Below are positions 54,099-64,000 of a stretch of DNA of 64,000 nucleotides, piece after piece; position 1 is the stretch's first letter; each line of letters opens with the position of its first letter. Below the pieces are notes generated by a model that saw only the letters and a list, made by a program, of their open reading frames with translations, searched no databases and was not told the origin of the DNA. The DNA is from Dicaeum eximium (Eukaryota; Chordata; Aves; Passeriformes; Dicaeidae). The stretch lies in the NCBI GenBank assembly GCA_013396995.1, contig VWZP01008344.1, forward strand, positions 552,987 through 616,986, in the 5' to 3' direction. The position numbers and the translations under genes were made by a program.

Positions 54099-54304
54099 NN
54101 NNNNNNNNNNNNNNNNNNNNNNNNNNNNNNNNNNNNNNNNNNNNNNNNNNNNNNNNNNNNNNNNNNNNNNNNNNNNNNNNNNNNNNNNNNNNNNNNNNNN
54201 NNNNNNNNNNNNNNNNNNNNNNNNNNNNNNNNNNNNNNNNNNNNNNNNNNNNNNNNNNNNNNNNNNNNNNNNNNNNNNNNNNNNNNNNNNNNNNNNNNNN
54301 NNNN
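54099..54304. other. Assembly gap (206 N)
   Basis: A run of unknown bases inside the CpG island. The flanks are extremely GC-rich, which is a typical cause of missing coverage. The true length may differ from 206. Confidence 1.
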
Positions 54305-54461
54305 CCCGGCCGGACCGCCCGTGCCCTACCGGACCGTACCCGACCGTGCCATGCCGTGACTTGCCGGTGCGCCTCTCCCGCCGCGTTCTCGGCCCGGCCC
54401 GGGCGGTGTCCCGGGCGGCTCTGCCCAGCCAAGTGGAAGCGGGCCGTGTCGGAAGGCGCTC

Positions 54462-54464
54462 ACC
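54462..54464 (-). other. LNPK: Candidate LNPK exon 1 splice donor (option C)
   Basis: The minus strand reads GCCGGCG followed by GTGAGC. The intronic side matches the donor consensus well, but the last exonic bases are poor. It lies on the upstream side of the gap, so transcription would have to start in the last part of the island, above about 54470. Confidence 0.3.
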
Positions 54465-55106
54465 GCCGGCGGGGCCGGGGACGCCAAGCCCGGCTTCCTG
54501 CAGCTCTCGCTGATATCTGTTACAGAAAATAAACGTGTTTTAAAGCAAAAAGGGAGGAACGTGAGGGTCAAACTGTGATGAGGAGGTTTGCAGGCCTCCT
54601 GCCACTCGTGCTCGGGCGATGGAGCAGCGCTGAAGAGGCTCCGTGCTGGCTGTGAGCTCTGCGGGTCCCTTTGGGGTCACGGCACAGGCCCGCTCTCACC
54701 GTCCCCTTCGTGCCACTCGGCGTGGGCTGAGTATCTTTGGGGAGAAGCAGAACTCTGAATTTCTTAAAATCCTATTACTGTAATAACAACGTCCTCTCCC
54801 TTGGTGCTGTGCTTCAATCAGCTTTCTTACATCGCTGACACCCATCCCTTGCTTCACCAGGAGGACACAGGAACAGAAAATAATACCTGCTCTGTTTGCA
54901 CTATATTTCTGACATGCCCTGTTCAGACGTTTTACTGCTACAGTAACACAAGTGCATGTGCATAGATGTGGGAAAAAATCCTTCAAAGTGCCTTGTAGTA
55001 AAAATTCCTATCCAAAAGCTGCACGTTGCCAGCTGACTCTGCATTGTTGAACTTGTATGTAACAGAGCATCATAACACAGCCTATAAATGTTGGTTTTTT
55101 TCCAGT

Positions 55107-55662
55107 TGTGGTAGGTTGACCCTGGTCAGGAGGTAAGCACCCACACAACCCCCTGCTCCTTCCCCCTTAGGAAGATGGGGGAGATACTAGGAAAAGTCAG
55201 AGAGCTCATGGGTTGGGTAAAAGGAAAGTTTAATAGTGAATGAAAGAAAAAAAAGTTATGCAAGGGAAATAACTAACCACCTCCCACAAGCAGACTGATG
55301 CCCAGGAAGTCTTCCAGCAACTGATGATTCTGGAAGACAAACCCCCCCTTGCACCTTCTTATTCTGCAATCCCAGTTTTATTGATGAGAATGACATTCTG
55401 TGGTATGGAATATCCTCTTAGCCAGTTTGGGTGTGCTGTCTGGCTGTTTCCCCTCCCAAAACTCTTGCCTACCCCCAGCCTACTCTCTAAGGGAGCAGAG
55501 CGTGAGAAAAGGTAAAGCTTCAATGCTGTGCAAGCCCTGTTCAGCAATGGCCAAAACATTGCAGTGTCAGCAGTGCTGTGCTGTTCTAGTCACACAATAC
55601 AAAACACAGCAGCATATGGGCTGCTGTGGAGAAAATTACTTCATCCCAGCAGACCCTGTACA
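55107..55662. mobile_element. Solo LTR of an endogenous retrovirus (passerine type)
   Basis: It starts TGTGGTAGGTTGACCCTGG and ends GACCCTGTACA, giving TG...CA termini and a length of 556 bp. The last part (GGCCAAAACATTGCAGTGTC, CAATACAAAACACAGCAGCA, GAGAAAATTACTTCATCCCAG) resembles LTR ends common in songbird genomes. There is no internal region or second LTR nearby, so it is a recombined solo copy. I could not find a convincing target-site duplication, suggesting age or imprecise ends. It lies about 0.6 kb from the CpG island. Orientation is not certain. Confidence 0.75.
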
Positions 55663-58600
55663 TTAACTCAAAAAGAATAGAAAAAGCTTTTAGGCCAGGA
55701 GAGGACAAAAAAGATATCCCAGCACCTGCCCACAATCAGCTTTAAGTGGTAGAGCTGCTGAGTCTGATCATCTGCAAGGATTCATTCTTAGTCTGGACAT
55801 TGGGAAGTTGATCCTTCTAGTTCCCACCAGTGTTCAGTGTGAATCTGCTGCTCTACATGAGTACATGACCAGATAAGTAACTTTAGCTGCAAATCATGGT
55901 CTAGAACTGGCTTCAAGACACTTCATTCAAATCAAAATAATGGTGATCAACGGAGAGCCACTGACTCTACTGGAAATACTCTGCTATCAATTACAGAGGT
56001 CACCTGCATATACAACTTCATTTTTCTCATTGAGGCCTGGACTGTTCCTTCCTTTCCAAGTGGAAAAAAGACACAGTGGCTGAGCCTCTCCTACTCTTCA
56101 GCTTGCACTCTAGAGCCACTTCTACTTAAATCCTTGTAACAATGGCTATCACTTTGCTGAAAGGATATCTTTCTTTTTTGTTTCAGATCAATAGTCCACT
56201 TCTGACTTTGATACTTGAAAGTGGTGTGTTGCTGGAGAGACGCTGATTTAAATCTTCATTTTTAAGCTAACACATTGAAGTGTGCTCTCATCTTTTTCTA
56301 TGGTCTAATATAATATTCACTTAAAATAAATGCAAATAATGAAGGTACCATGTTTAAAGGATTTGGAAATGTTGCAGGCAATACTAGTGTCTCCAAGAAA
56401 CTGCTGCACTTTTTTGCTTTTTTCTTTTTCCAGAAACTTCATAAATACTTTCAAGTCACAACAAAATTGATTCCTGGTTCAGGGCTGAACCCGAATTGTG
56501 AAGGAGATCCCAAACTCTACTTCTGCCCCTTGAGGCCTTTTGCAGAGCTGGTTTTTATGCAGGTCTCTGCCATGAAGTTCTAATCATTGCTATTCAGTTA
56601 TGGGTCTCTATAACTGGTAGTTTAAAAAAAGTATTGTTAGACAATTACTGAACCTTACATGCAGATAAGCCTCTCAGCTGGTGATGTTATACAATAGCAT
56701 GCAGCTCCCTGTTTGCTTAAGCACCAAGATCTACCTAAAAAAAAATATGCCCATGTAGCTGCTGAGGATAATAAAACAGAGTATAAAAACAAAACTTTGA
56801 ATCAGCCAGCTTAAAATTTTCATTAATCTGGTTCAAAACTGCCCCCTACAGAGTATTTAAAACTCTTAAATAGATTCCCTTCAAAATCCTTCATTATCAG
56901 TGGGATTAGTGTTTAACCTGACTTTCCATACCCACTCTAGCAGCAGAGCACATCTTCAGAATTTTCCCCAGCATCATAGGCAGCATTTAGCACTTTCATT
57001 CCCTCTATATGTAGAACTCTGAACAATCAACTTATTTTAAAAATCAAACAATAAGCTTAATTTAAAATGTTTTGGTCTCACACCCTAAGACTGCTGTTGA
57101 GAGAGTTTTTCCATGGTAACATTTGTAGCATTCCTATATTTTATCAATATATGTAGCCTAGTATTCCAATTAATTTTTCTAAACAAGTATATGGGTCTGT
57201 ACATAACTTGGAAAATGCTGTCTTGTTAAGAGAAACTTAGTGTTGCCAAATTGTGTTTACTTGATGTTTTTTATTTAAAACGGACCCTCTTGGACTTCTC
57301 TGGTGGTGAGGCCATGTGGATGCTGGGGAATTCTAGATGGGGAAACAGAACCTTTGTTTGCACTGCAAATGGATCACAGCAAATGAAGGTATGTATACAG
57401 CCTAAAAGGCACGAACTTCACTACCCATACCGGTGTGACTGTACTGTGTGCCAGCTCTCCATTTTTTTCACATCCCATTTATTGGGAATTAGGTGCTGCT
57501 GTGCATTGCATTGCTCAGGCTGAAACTGGGGTACTGTGCCCCAGTTACCTGGTCTGCCTTGGCCATTCTGGGCTCATTGCTGCGCACCACAGGGGACTCC
57601 TCAAGAGCACAGCTTCACTCCAGGCCACTTCCTCATGCCCTGTGGGCACCTCAGGGATTAAAGCAAGCCCAAGCTGTTAGGGACACAATCCAGGCTCTCC
57701 TCAGCTCTGCTCTCCACCTGCAAAGCCACTCTACCACCAGTGCTGGAATAAAGGTGGTGCTGGGTTTGGGTGGCTGCAGCATCCTGACATCCCATCCTCA
57801 GTGGAAGGTACCACAGCCAGTGGTGTTAGTGGACACCAAAATTTAATCTGGTCAACAATGGACTGTGTGTCTTGAGGCCTGGAATCTCTTTTCTCTGCAT
57901 CTTGGAACAGAATGAGTGCTTGCTGATATTTCATAAATGACACACACTTAGTAACTGACACACATTTTTGAATGTCCTATGTAATTCAGCTTTGGGAAAA
58001 ATATAATTATGTTTATGTATATTTTATTTATAATGTATTTGGAAAATCAATATAGGAAGAAATTCTTTTATCAGTGCAAGGAAATATGTATTCAGTTCAT
58101 TACTTTTGTGTGAGCATATCTGTAGTAAAAAAAGCCTCTACTTAGCTCTTAACTGATGTGACTCATTATGATGACTCCAAACTATTTTCTTGTCTTGTTT
58201 TGTTGCAAGTTCTAGTTAGGACTGGGACTGTGAAAAGAGCAAGAGAAAACTGCTTATATTACAAGTGACAGATAGTGCCCTAGTAGAGGGAATTGCTGAG
58301 CTGGAAGGAATTGAGGCCTGAAGGCAGAGATAAATTGGTAGCTGGAAGAAAGCTTAAAATTGGATTAACCAAATAGATTTTGCCTAATTTTTGACATTCA
58401 AATAATTTCAGAGCATACAAAGAAGGTGGAACTCCTAAGCTGGGGTGACTTCAGTGACATATTTTGACAAGATGTGCTTTAAAAAATGTGTTCTACAACA
58501 ACAGCACAGGGAAAGATGTCCTAGTTGTGATTTAATTTTTCATGTGTAATAGTATATGCTTCTTTTGATGTTCTGATCCAACTGTAGTATTTGGAGTATT

Positions 58601-58892
58601 CAGATGTCTATATTCTTACAGTTGCCTCCAGTTCCCTGAGCCTTTTGCTATTTCCTCATGTAGGGCATTTGGATGCTCCATTGCTTTCATTAAGTCCTTT
58701 GCATGTGACTCTTTCCAGAAAACTACTACCTCAAAAAGAAATATGTAATCCATCAGGTCAAAAGGTGTAATATCAAGTGAAAGGCTCCTATAAAAATCTC
58801 TTAGCAGTTGCATACAGCCATCAGAAAAAGCCAAGATCAACTTTTCCACTCCATAAAGTATTCTTGTTGTGATAAAGATCTTTGCTTTTGGC

Positions 58893-59060
58893 TAACAATA
58901 TTGCTATTATTACTACTACTTACTTTTGTTATTGCCATGGCAACTGTTACTGTTGCTGTTACTGTTGGTATTGTTACATAACAATTAATAACTGTGTAGT
59001 CAGTTATTATTACAATTGTTACTATTATTATTTATATAGTTATTTTACTGATTATTGCTC
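58893..59060 (+). repeat. Degenerate (TTA/TTG/CTG) trinucleotide repeat
   Basis: A stretch rich in TTATTA, ACTACT, GTTACTGTTGCTGTTACTGT and ATTATTATT units. It resembles an old decayed trinucleotide microsatellite. It also gives a spurious reading frame rich in Tyr and Cys. Confidence 0.75.
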
Positions 59061-59085
59061 TGTCACAAATGTAAACATTTTAAAG

Positions 59086-59110
59086 CATTTAATTAATTAA
59101 TTAATTAACT
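59086..59110 (+). repeat. (TTAA)n short tandem repeat
   Basis: About five consecutive TTAA units just after the decayed trinucleotide repeat. Confidence 0.85.
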
Positions 59111-59559
59111 ATATTTTGTGTCTTAAGCCTCTTGGTTGATACCCCTTTATATAGTTGGAAGGTAGTCAAGCTTCAAGTAGAAATGAGAGGCTCTTAATTT
59201 GAGTACTATTCATCTCTGACAATATGTTTAAGAACATGGTTAAACTTTGGATTATTTTTGTGGCACAATGAATTAGGCAAGTGATTTCTTATAAAATACT
59301 GAAGTAATTGTGTTCTGCCATTAGGGTCTCATGAGCAAACAGAAGAAGCCTAGTATGAAATTGTCACATGAGAAGTAGAAAGATGGTTTCGCCTCTTTTG
59401 AGATAAGTCATGCTTCAGATCATGTATGAAATTTTAGAAGCAGTTGTTATATACATGTAAGTACCTCCCCTTCTGTGATGGGCATGACTTCAAGCTTCTG
59501 ACCCTTTAATGGTTATAATGAGTAATTTCTATTTATAGTTATAAAAATTACTATAAAAA

Positions 59560-59760
59560 CAATAACTCTATGTTCTGTGATAAATCAATTTACCTGGTTT
59601 CCAAATGAAAGCGTAATTATTCTCACTAAAAGTATTTGAGCTGTACTAATACCTACGTCAGTTACATTTTTGCTTCCTGGAGAAGCTTGCTCTTTAAAGA
59701 AATTAGAGTTCTGATCCAACAAGATTCCTCCTATTTAATAAACATGTAAGTACATCCTTA
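59560..59760. promoter_or_regulatory. Candidate conserved regulatory block
   Basis: AT-rich sequence with GATAAATCAATTTACC, AGCGTAATTATTC and CCTACGTCAGTTAC (CRE-like TACGTCA). Isolated CpGs are kept within these motifs. It lies about 5 kb upstream of the LNPK promoter, in the interval where Prox-type enhancers are known in mammals. No alignment was possible. Confidence 0.25.
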
Positions 59761-60373
59761 AATTTTATTAACATCTTTTTCTTGAAGCTAAATGGAATAA
59801 AGAATACTTTCCAAAAGCCTTTTTAATACAGTTGTGCCTACTGGGCAAAGTTGAAACTACCCCAACAAAATGAGGGCCAAATTATGAAGTAATTTGAATG
59901 AAACTTCTGTTGACCTTAACAGGATTTTTACTTGATTAAGAATAATGGAATTTGGAACCAAGTAAATGTGTTTCAAGGGGTGAATGAGAATGTGCTGTTG
60001 TTACTGCAGCAAGCCTTCCTGCCAGGGCACTGTCTCTGTGTGCAGAGCACAGGCAAGTGCAGGGAGAGTGTCCCATTTCTGCTCAACCTGACTGCATTTT
60101 AATGTTTTCTTATTAGTCAAGCTGGAGGAGACAGGCAATGAGAAGGAAAGTTCTAATTAGTACATATATTTTGCTTTTGATATCTGCTCAAATGGTAGAT
60201 AGAACATTACCTACATTGAATGCATTTCATACATACTCCTGATTGTTACAACAGCTTACTTTAATGAAGTATTAAATTTACATATAAAATTGTTTTCAGT
60301 AAAGTATGAAGAACTGGATCTGCTAATAAGCCTTGTTCTGGTTGGAAACCAAACGGAACCAAGAGTTCCAGAA

Positions 60374-60405
60374 TGCCAGAAATAGGACAATAAATATTTC
60401 TGGCA
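60374..60405. repeat. Perfect inverted repeat, 11-bp arms and 10-nt spacer
   Basis: TGCCAGAAATA at 60374-60384 is the exact reverse complement of TATTTCTGGCA at 60395-60405, separated by GGACAATAAA. It could be a dimeric protein-binding site or simply a chance palindrome. Confidence 0.95.
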
Positions 60406-62400
60406 CAATTTCAAAGGTACATAATGCCAGACACAGACATGTAAAAGTAATGGCAAGCTCTACAGAGATTATAAAAGAAATAAAATCACAGTTCGTAATT
60501 CATAGAATCATGTTAAATAGCAGGCTTATAAACCAATTCTTATAATAAAATCCACATGTAAAAGTATCTGTGATTTCATTCAGTTAAAAATGACAAATAT
60601 TAGGGCTCCCCTTGAAAGCAAATATATATCTTGCAAGCTGAAGGACAATGAACAGTTGCTTTGTGTTCACGTTTAATGGTATAAACTCTGCTAGTCTTTT
60701 CATATGTGATTTTCAAATAACTTTTCAAAGAATGTGAAATTTGCAAGTGTTCAGAATTTTTGAACATATTGCAGCTACTGAATATCCTTTTCTACAACTG
60801 TTACTGCTTCAAGTTTAGAGAATTTAAGATCTGAAATTACAGTCCCGTCATGTGCAAAACTCCCAGGAAAAATTATTTTCTTATGGTATGTCATACTAAT
60901 AAATGTCTGAAACAGAGCTTGAATTAATTACATTAGAAGGATGTCCAAAATATTCCCTTTCTCAAAATAAATTTATTTCATTAAATGCATTTAGAAGTTG
61001 GACAAAAAGCAGACCTTCTACTGTAATCGCTCCTATAACTTCAATGATAGTATTCAAAATCATTTCAAGCCTCCTTTGGCTACATAGAGGTGCTTAGATA
61101 AAATTAATGTGTCTTGAGTTTTAAAAACACACTTGGCAACTGGCACTTCAGAGCAGTGTGTGTTGGGGTTTCATTGCACATTTTTGGGATACTCTCCACA
61201 TTCTAGTTATAAACTGACTTATAATCAACCAATGAAAAGCAAAGCCAATGATAAAGGTGTAATGAGTCAAAGGTAAAATGCAGATGAGGCATGGAGAAAG
61301 AGAAAAATTTGAAATAAAACTTTAGGGGTTTATACAAAATAAACCACAATAAAATGCATTAGAGAAGGCTGATTTTCCAGCAGAAGCAGCACATCAATTT
61401 GAGTCCTGTTGAGAATAAAGGGAGTTACTAGAAAATTCAAATAGCATGTAGTGAAGTCTAGGACTTCTGTTTCAGGGCAAAATATATTTTTTGTTAGATC
61501 TGGGTTATTTTGTTAAGTGATATACATATATCAATACTAGATCAGTTCCTTCCTGCCAGAAAATTAGAAAAAAATTGGTATAATACATTTTATGTTTCTC
61601 AGTGACTTAAATTCTTTATGAGGGTTAGTGGTTTTACACATTCATTTAATTATCTTCACTTTAAGACAAATAGGTGCTAATCTCAAACCTATTAACTTAA
61701 AGTACAACAAAAACTTAGTTATTCTCATTGTTAGCTGCCTGTCTTAGCAACTTGTTCTTCAAATCATCACAAGCTCCCTTCATTTTCACAGGAGTTCTAA
61801 CACCATAGTACACTGAGAAGACCTGTGAAAAATGACAATATTTGGCACATTGATAATTAAGTAGTCTTTAATGTCTTCTTGATGGATGCTTTTTGTTTTC
61901 TTCCCTGTATATAGGATATTTACAGTTTGGTGCTGTCTCTGGTTTATGCTTGGATGACCCATGGCTAGCAAATTAGATCCTACGGTTCCCGGGAGCTTCC
62001 AAAGCTCCACAATTATCCCTCTCCTATTTTATAATGTAGTAAATTATACCTCTCTGATATAGGCATTGAAAAATAATAGGTTTTCCTATTTGAATGGTTT
62101 GCTTAGTCTTTGATTTACCAAGAAAACTTGCAGAAAGGCTTTGGGTGGGATACTGCAAGGGATTTGATTTTCAGCAAGTGCTAATTGTCTAACCTTTGAA
62201 AATCAAGGGGGTTTAAATGTCAAGAGCAGAGGAATTCATTCATACTTGCTAACTATTTTTTTATTCTTGACCTATGCATCTTCCTATTTTTCCTAATTTT
62301 TTGGAAAATAACTTCTGAGACATGTAAATTATTTTCCCTTTTTGTTATAATATAGCTTAAAATTAACAGTCAAAATAAATCATTACATTATTGCTGAGAA

Positions 62401-62980
62401 AAGTGCAGGCACCACACATATTTCTAACAATCTATAAATGCATTCCTACCAAGTTGTTTATTGGATAAGTCTGGCCATAAATTGGCCAGGACACAGAACT
62501 TTATATGAAGAAAGCAGAACATTGAACAAAAACATTATATGTCCATGATATTAGATTTAAAGTAAAGTAACCACAAACTCCTAAACATGAATCCCAAAAC
62601 TCACAATCTTTATAATGAAAGGAAAAGACCACATCATATAACTGTCTTAGCCAGGCAAGTCGGCATTTAACTTGTTTATTTTTCAGTTAAACAAAATCCA
62701 AATATGTCCAGGGAAGACAATGCTAATAACAAACATAACCATATAAGCTTTGTATATGAAGTTCAATTTCAGCTTTAGTAGGGCAAATCAAATTGGAAAT
62801 TGTAGTAAAAGCCAGTAAAACTTAATCAAATTCTATCACACGGATAGATTGGGCAATTCGGTTTTACCCAGTTCGCTCCAGAATTTCTGGTCTGATTCTG
62901 AGTCCTGATATACATGCATATTCCTTTGATAATAATCTTAGCTTTGTAAATAATTTACCATATTCTTTGTAGGGAAATTC
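62401..62980. promoter_or_regulatory. Candidate conserved regulatory block in the LNPK-EVX2 interval
   Basis: A dense set of motifs typical of developmental enhancers: CTTTGATAAT (TCF/LEF-like) near 62924, GTAAATAA (forkhead-like) near 62946, ATGCATATT near 62914, TCAAAT and AATCAAATT homeodomain-type sites, and two TGGCCA palindromes flanking TAAAT at 62472-62488. CpGs survive at about 62842, 62858 and 62873 in AT-rich DNA. The call rests on motif density and position only. Confidence 0.3.
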
Positions 62981-64000
62981 TGTCTTAATAGAACAAATCC
63001 TGCTTAATGAGCCCATTAGAGAAAATGAAGTATATTTGCCTATTGTTTTTCTGGTGATGTTAAGAATTTTCTAGAGTATGTTATTCCCTACTGGTATAGC
63101 TGTTGATTTCCTTAAGAAAAGGAACAGCCTGCTCATGGAATAGCCACCTGCAGCTTACTGATTTTAAAACTCTCCTGAAGACGCTTCTTTAGCAGAAAAA
63201 GTATATGCATTAATTAATAAATAAATTAGTGTTTCTCTGTAATATTGATAATACATAAAAATGTCTATATAGTTATAATAATTCTTTGCTTTTTCACACT
63301 GTACTTAAGTGCTTTTATTACACTGGCATCATCTTTTGTTCTTTAAAACGTGCTTTCCTCAATTTAGAAATTATGCTTTCTCTATTCTTTGAGTGTTACA
63401 TGAAATTATACCCTAATCTCTCATCAGTCATAGTGGGATATTTTATCTGCATACTTCCCCAGAACTTGTTAGGGTTCTACTCAGTGGTAGAGGTCCACCC
63501 CTAACACAAGACTGAAACCTGCTAATTCCATGACACACATCTTAGTTATTTGACAAATTTAATATATTGTTTCAACTCTTGCCCCTCACAGTGTTTGAAG
63601 ACTAGCAGAGTTGAAGGATGGCATATGCTTTTATATTTGCTGCTGCATTATCTGAACTGTGCATTGGTCTGGGAGATTGTCCCATCCATCTAATTTTGTA
63701 ACAGCCATGCCTTCCAAAGCAACAGCTTGTGTTGGGTGTCATAGTGAAGAAATTCCAGAGACTCTGACTTTTAGGAGTAGACTACTTGAAGGATTAAATG
63801 GAGGCACTTAGAACTGAAAACATGTCAAAAATGGAAGACTCCTTTGCTCTAAAATCATCTTTGGATATTCAGAACTTTCCTCACTATCTCATTGCTTTAT
63901 TGAAAGGTTCTTTTAGTTATTACCTTACATCACATTGCATACATTTTCATATTTTGAACTAAATTTTGTCTTCAGATGAGCTCTTTGACTTCAGCAGAAT

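Larger units (their letters stand above)
53640..54520. promoter_or_regulatory. LNPK: CpG island, LNPK promoter (contains assembly gap)
   Basis: A block of very high G+C with dense CpG in otherwise AT-rich DNA, just upstream of LNPK exon 2 with respect to transcription. This is the expected position of the housekeeping-type promoter and the noncoding exon 1. No clear TATA box is visible. The middle is replaced by 206 N, so the transcription start may be missing. Open reading frames on both strands across this block are composition artefacts: they read through the N run and match nothing I recognise. Confidence 0.85.
54521..64000. other. Intergenic region upstream of LNPK, no gene recognised
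   Basis: No coding exon is seen. It contains a solo LTR (55107-55662), a moderately GC-rich stretch at about 57480-57800 without a recognised family, a degenerate trinucleotide repeat (58893-59060) and AT-rich blocks with isolated CpGs that resemble conserved regulatory DNA. In vertebrates the interval from the LNPK promoter to EVX2 contains the Prox limb and neural enhancer. EVX2 itself is not within the window. Confidence 0.7.

Noticed and set aside
53690..54532. Long reading frames (up to 280 codons) on both strands in the CpG island
   Set aside because: They run through the 206 unknown bases and reflect high G+C with few stop codons; composition is Pro/Ala/Arg-rich with no recognisable domain.
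58882..59100. Tyr/Cys-rich frame that might suggest a small secreted peptide
   Set aside because: It is a direct translation of the decayed trinucleotide repeat.
1..64000. CRISPR arrays, operons, phage or other prokaryotic systems
   Set aside because: The window is vertebrate intron-rich DNA; no regular spaced repeats or compact gene strings occur.

Overview
The window is vertebrate nuclear DNA, almost certainly from a bird and probably a songbird. It is AT-rich and gene-sparse, it carries chicken-repeat-1 (CR1) LINE tails and two LTRs of a type I associate with passerine endogenous retroviruses, and its one GC-rich promoter island is broken by an assembly gap (206 N), as is common in avian assemblies. 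I see no bacterial, phage or plasmid features.

The window holds one protein-coding gene, LNPK (Lunapark, KIAA1715), on the minus strand. I assembled twelve coding exons by eye. Every junction is GT-AG and every phase matches, giving a 413-residue protein with an intact reading frame (human about 428). The coding part runs from the ATG at 50310 down to the TAA at 13334. A noncoding first exon lies in or beside the CpG island at about 53.64-54.52 kb, where the N run hides part of the promoter. A plausible poly(A) signal at 12586-12591 would give a 3' UTR of about 760 nt, but longer 3' ends are possible.

Layout from low to high coordinates: 1-12.5 kb is sequence downstream of LNPK (or a long 3' UTR), with one perfect 13-bp-arm hairpin and a 26-bp tandem duplication. 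From 12.5 to 50.4 kb lie the LNPK exons and introns, with a nested LTR-in-CR1 and a 122-bp near-identical direct duplication in intron 12, and CR1 tails in introns 8 and 9. From 50.4 to 54.5 kb are intron 1 and the promoter island. From 54.5 to 64 kb is the upstream intergenic region, with a solo LTR about 0.6 kb from the island, a degenerate trinucleotide repeat and several AT-rich blocks that look like conserved enhancers.

In vertebrates LNPK lies next to EVX2 and the HOXD cluster. Its 3' side faces the Global Control Region and its 5' side faces the Prox element and EVX2. The noncoding flanks here are therefore expected to belong to the HOXD distal-limb regulatory landscape. That is inference from synteny, because no HOX or EVX2 exon is in the window. 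I did not find a previously undescribed system. The most checkable oddities are the 122-bp duplication, two short perfect inverted repeats, the LTR beside the promoter and the unresolved first exon.
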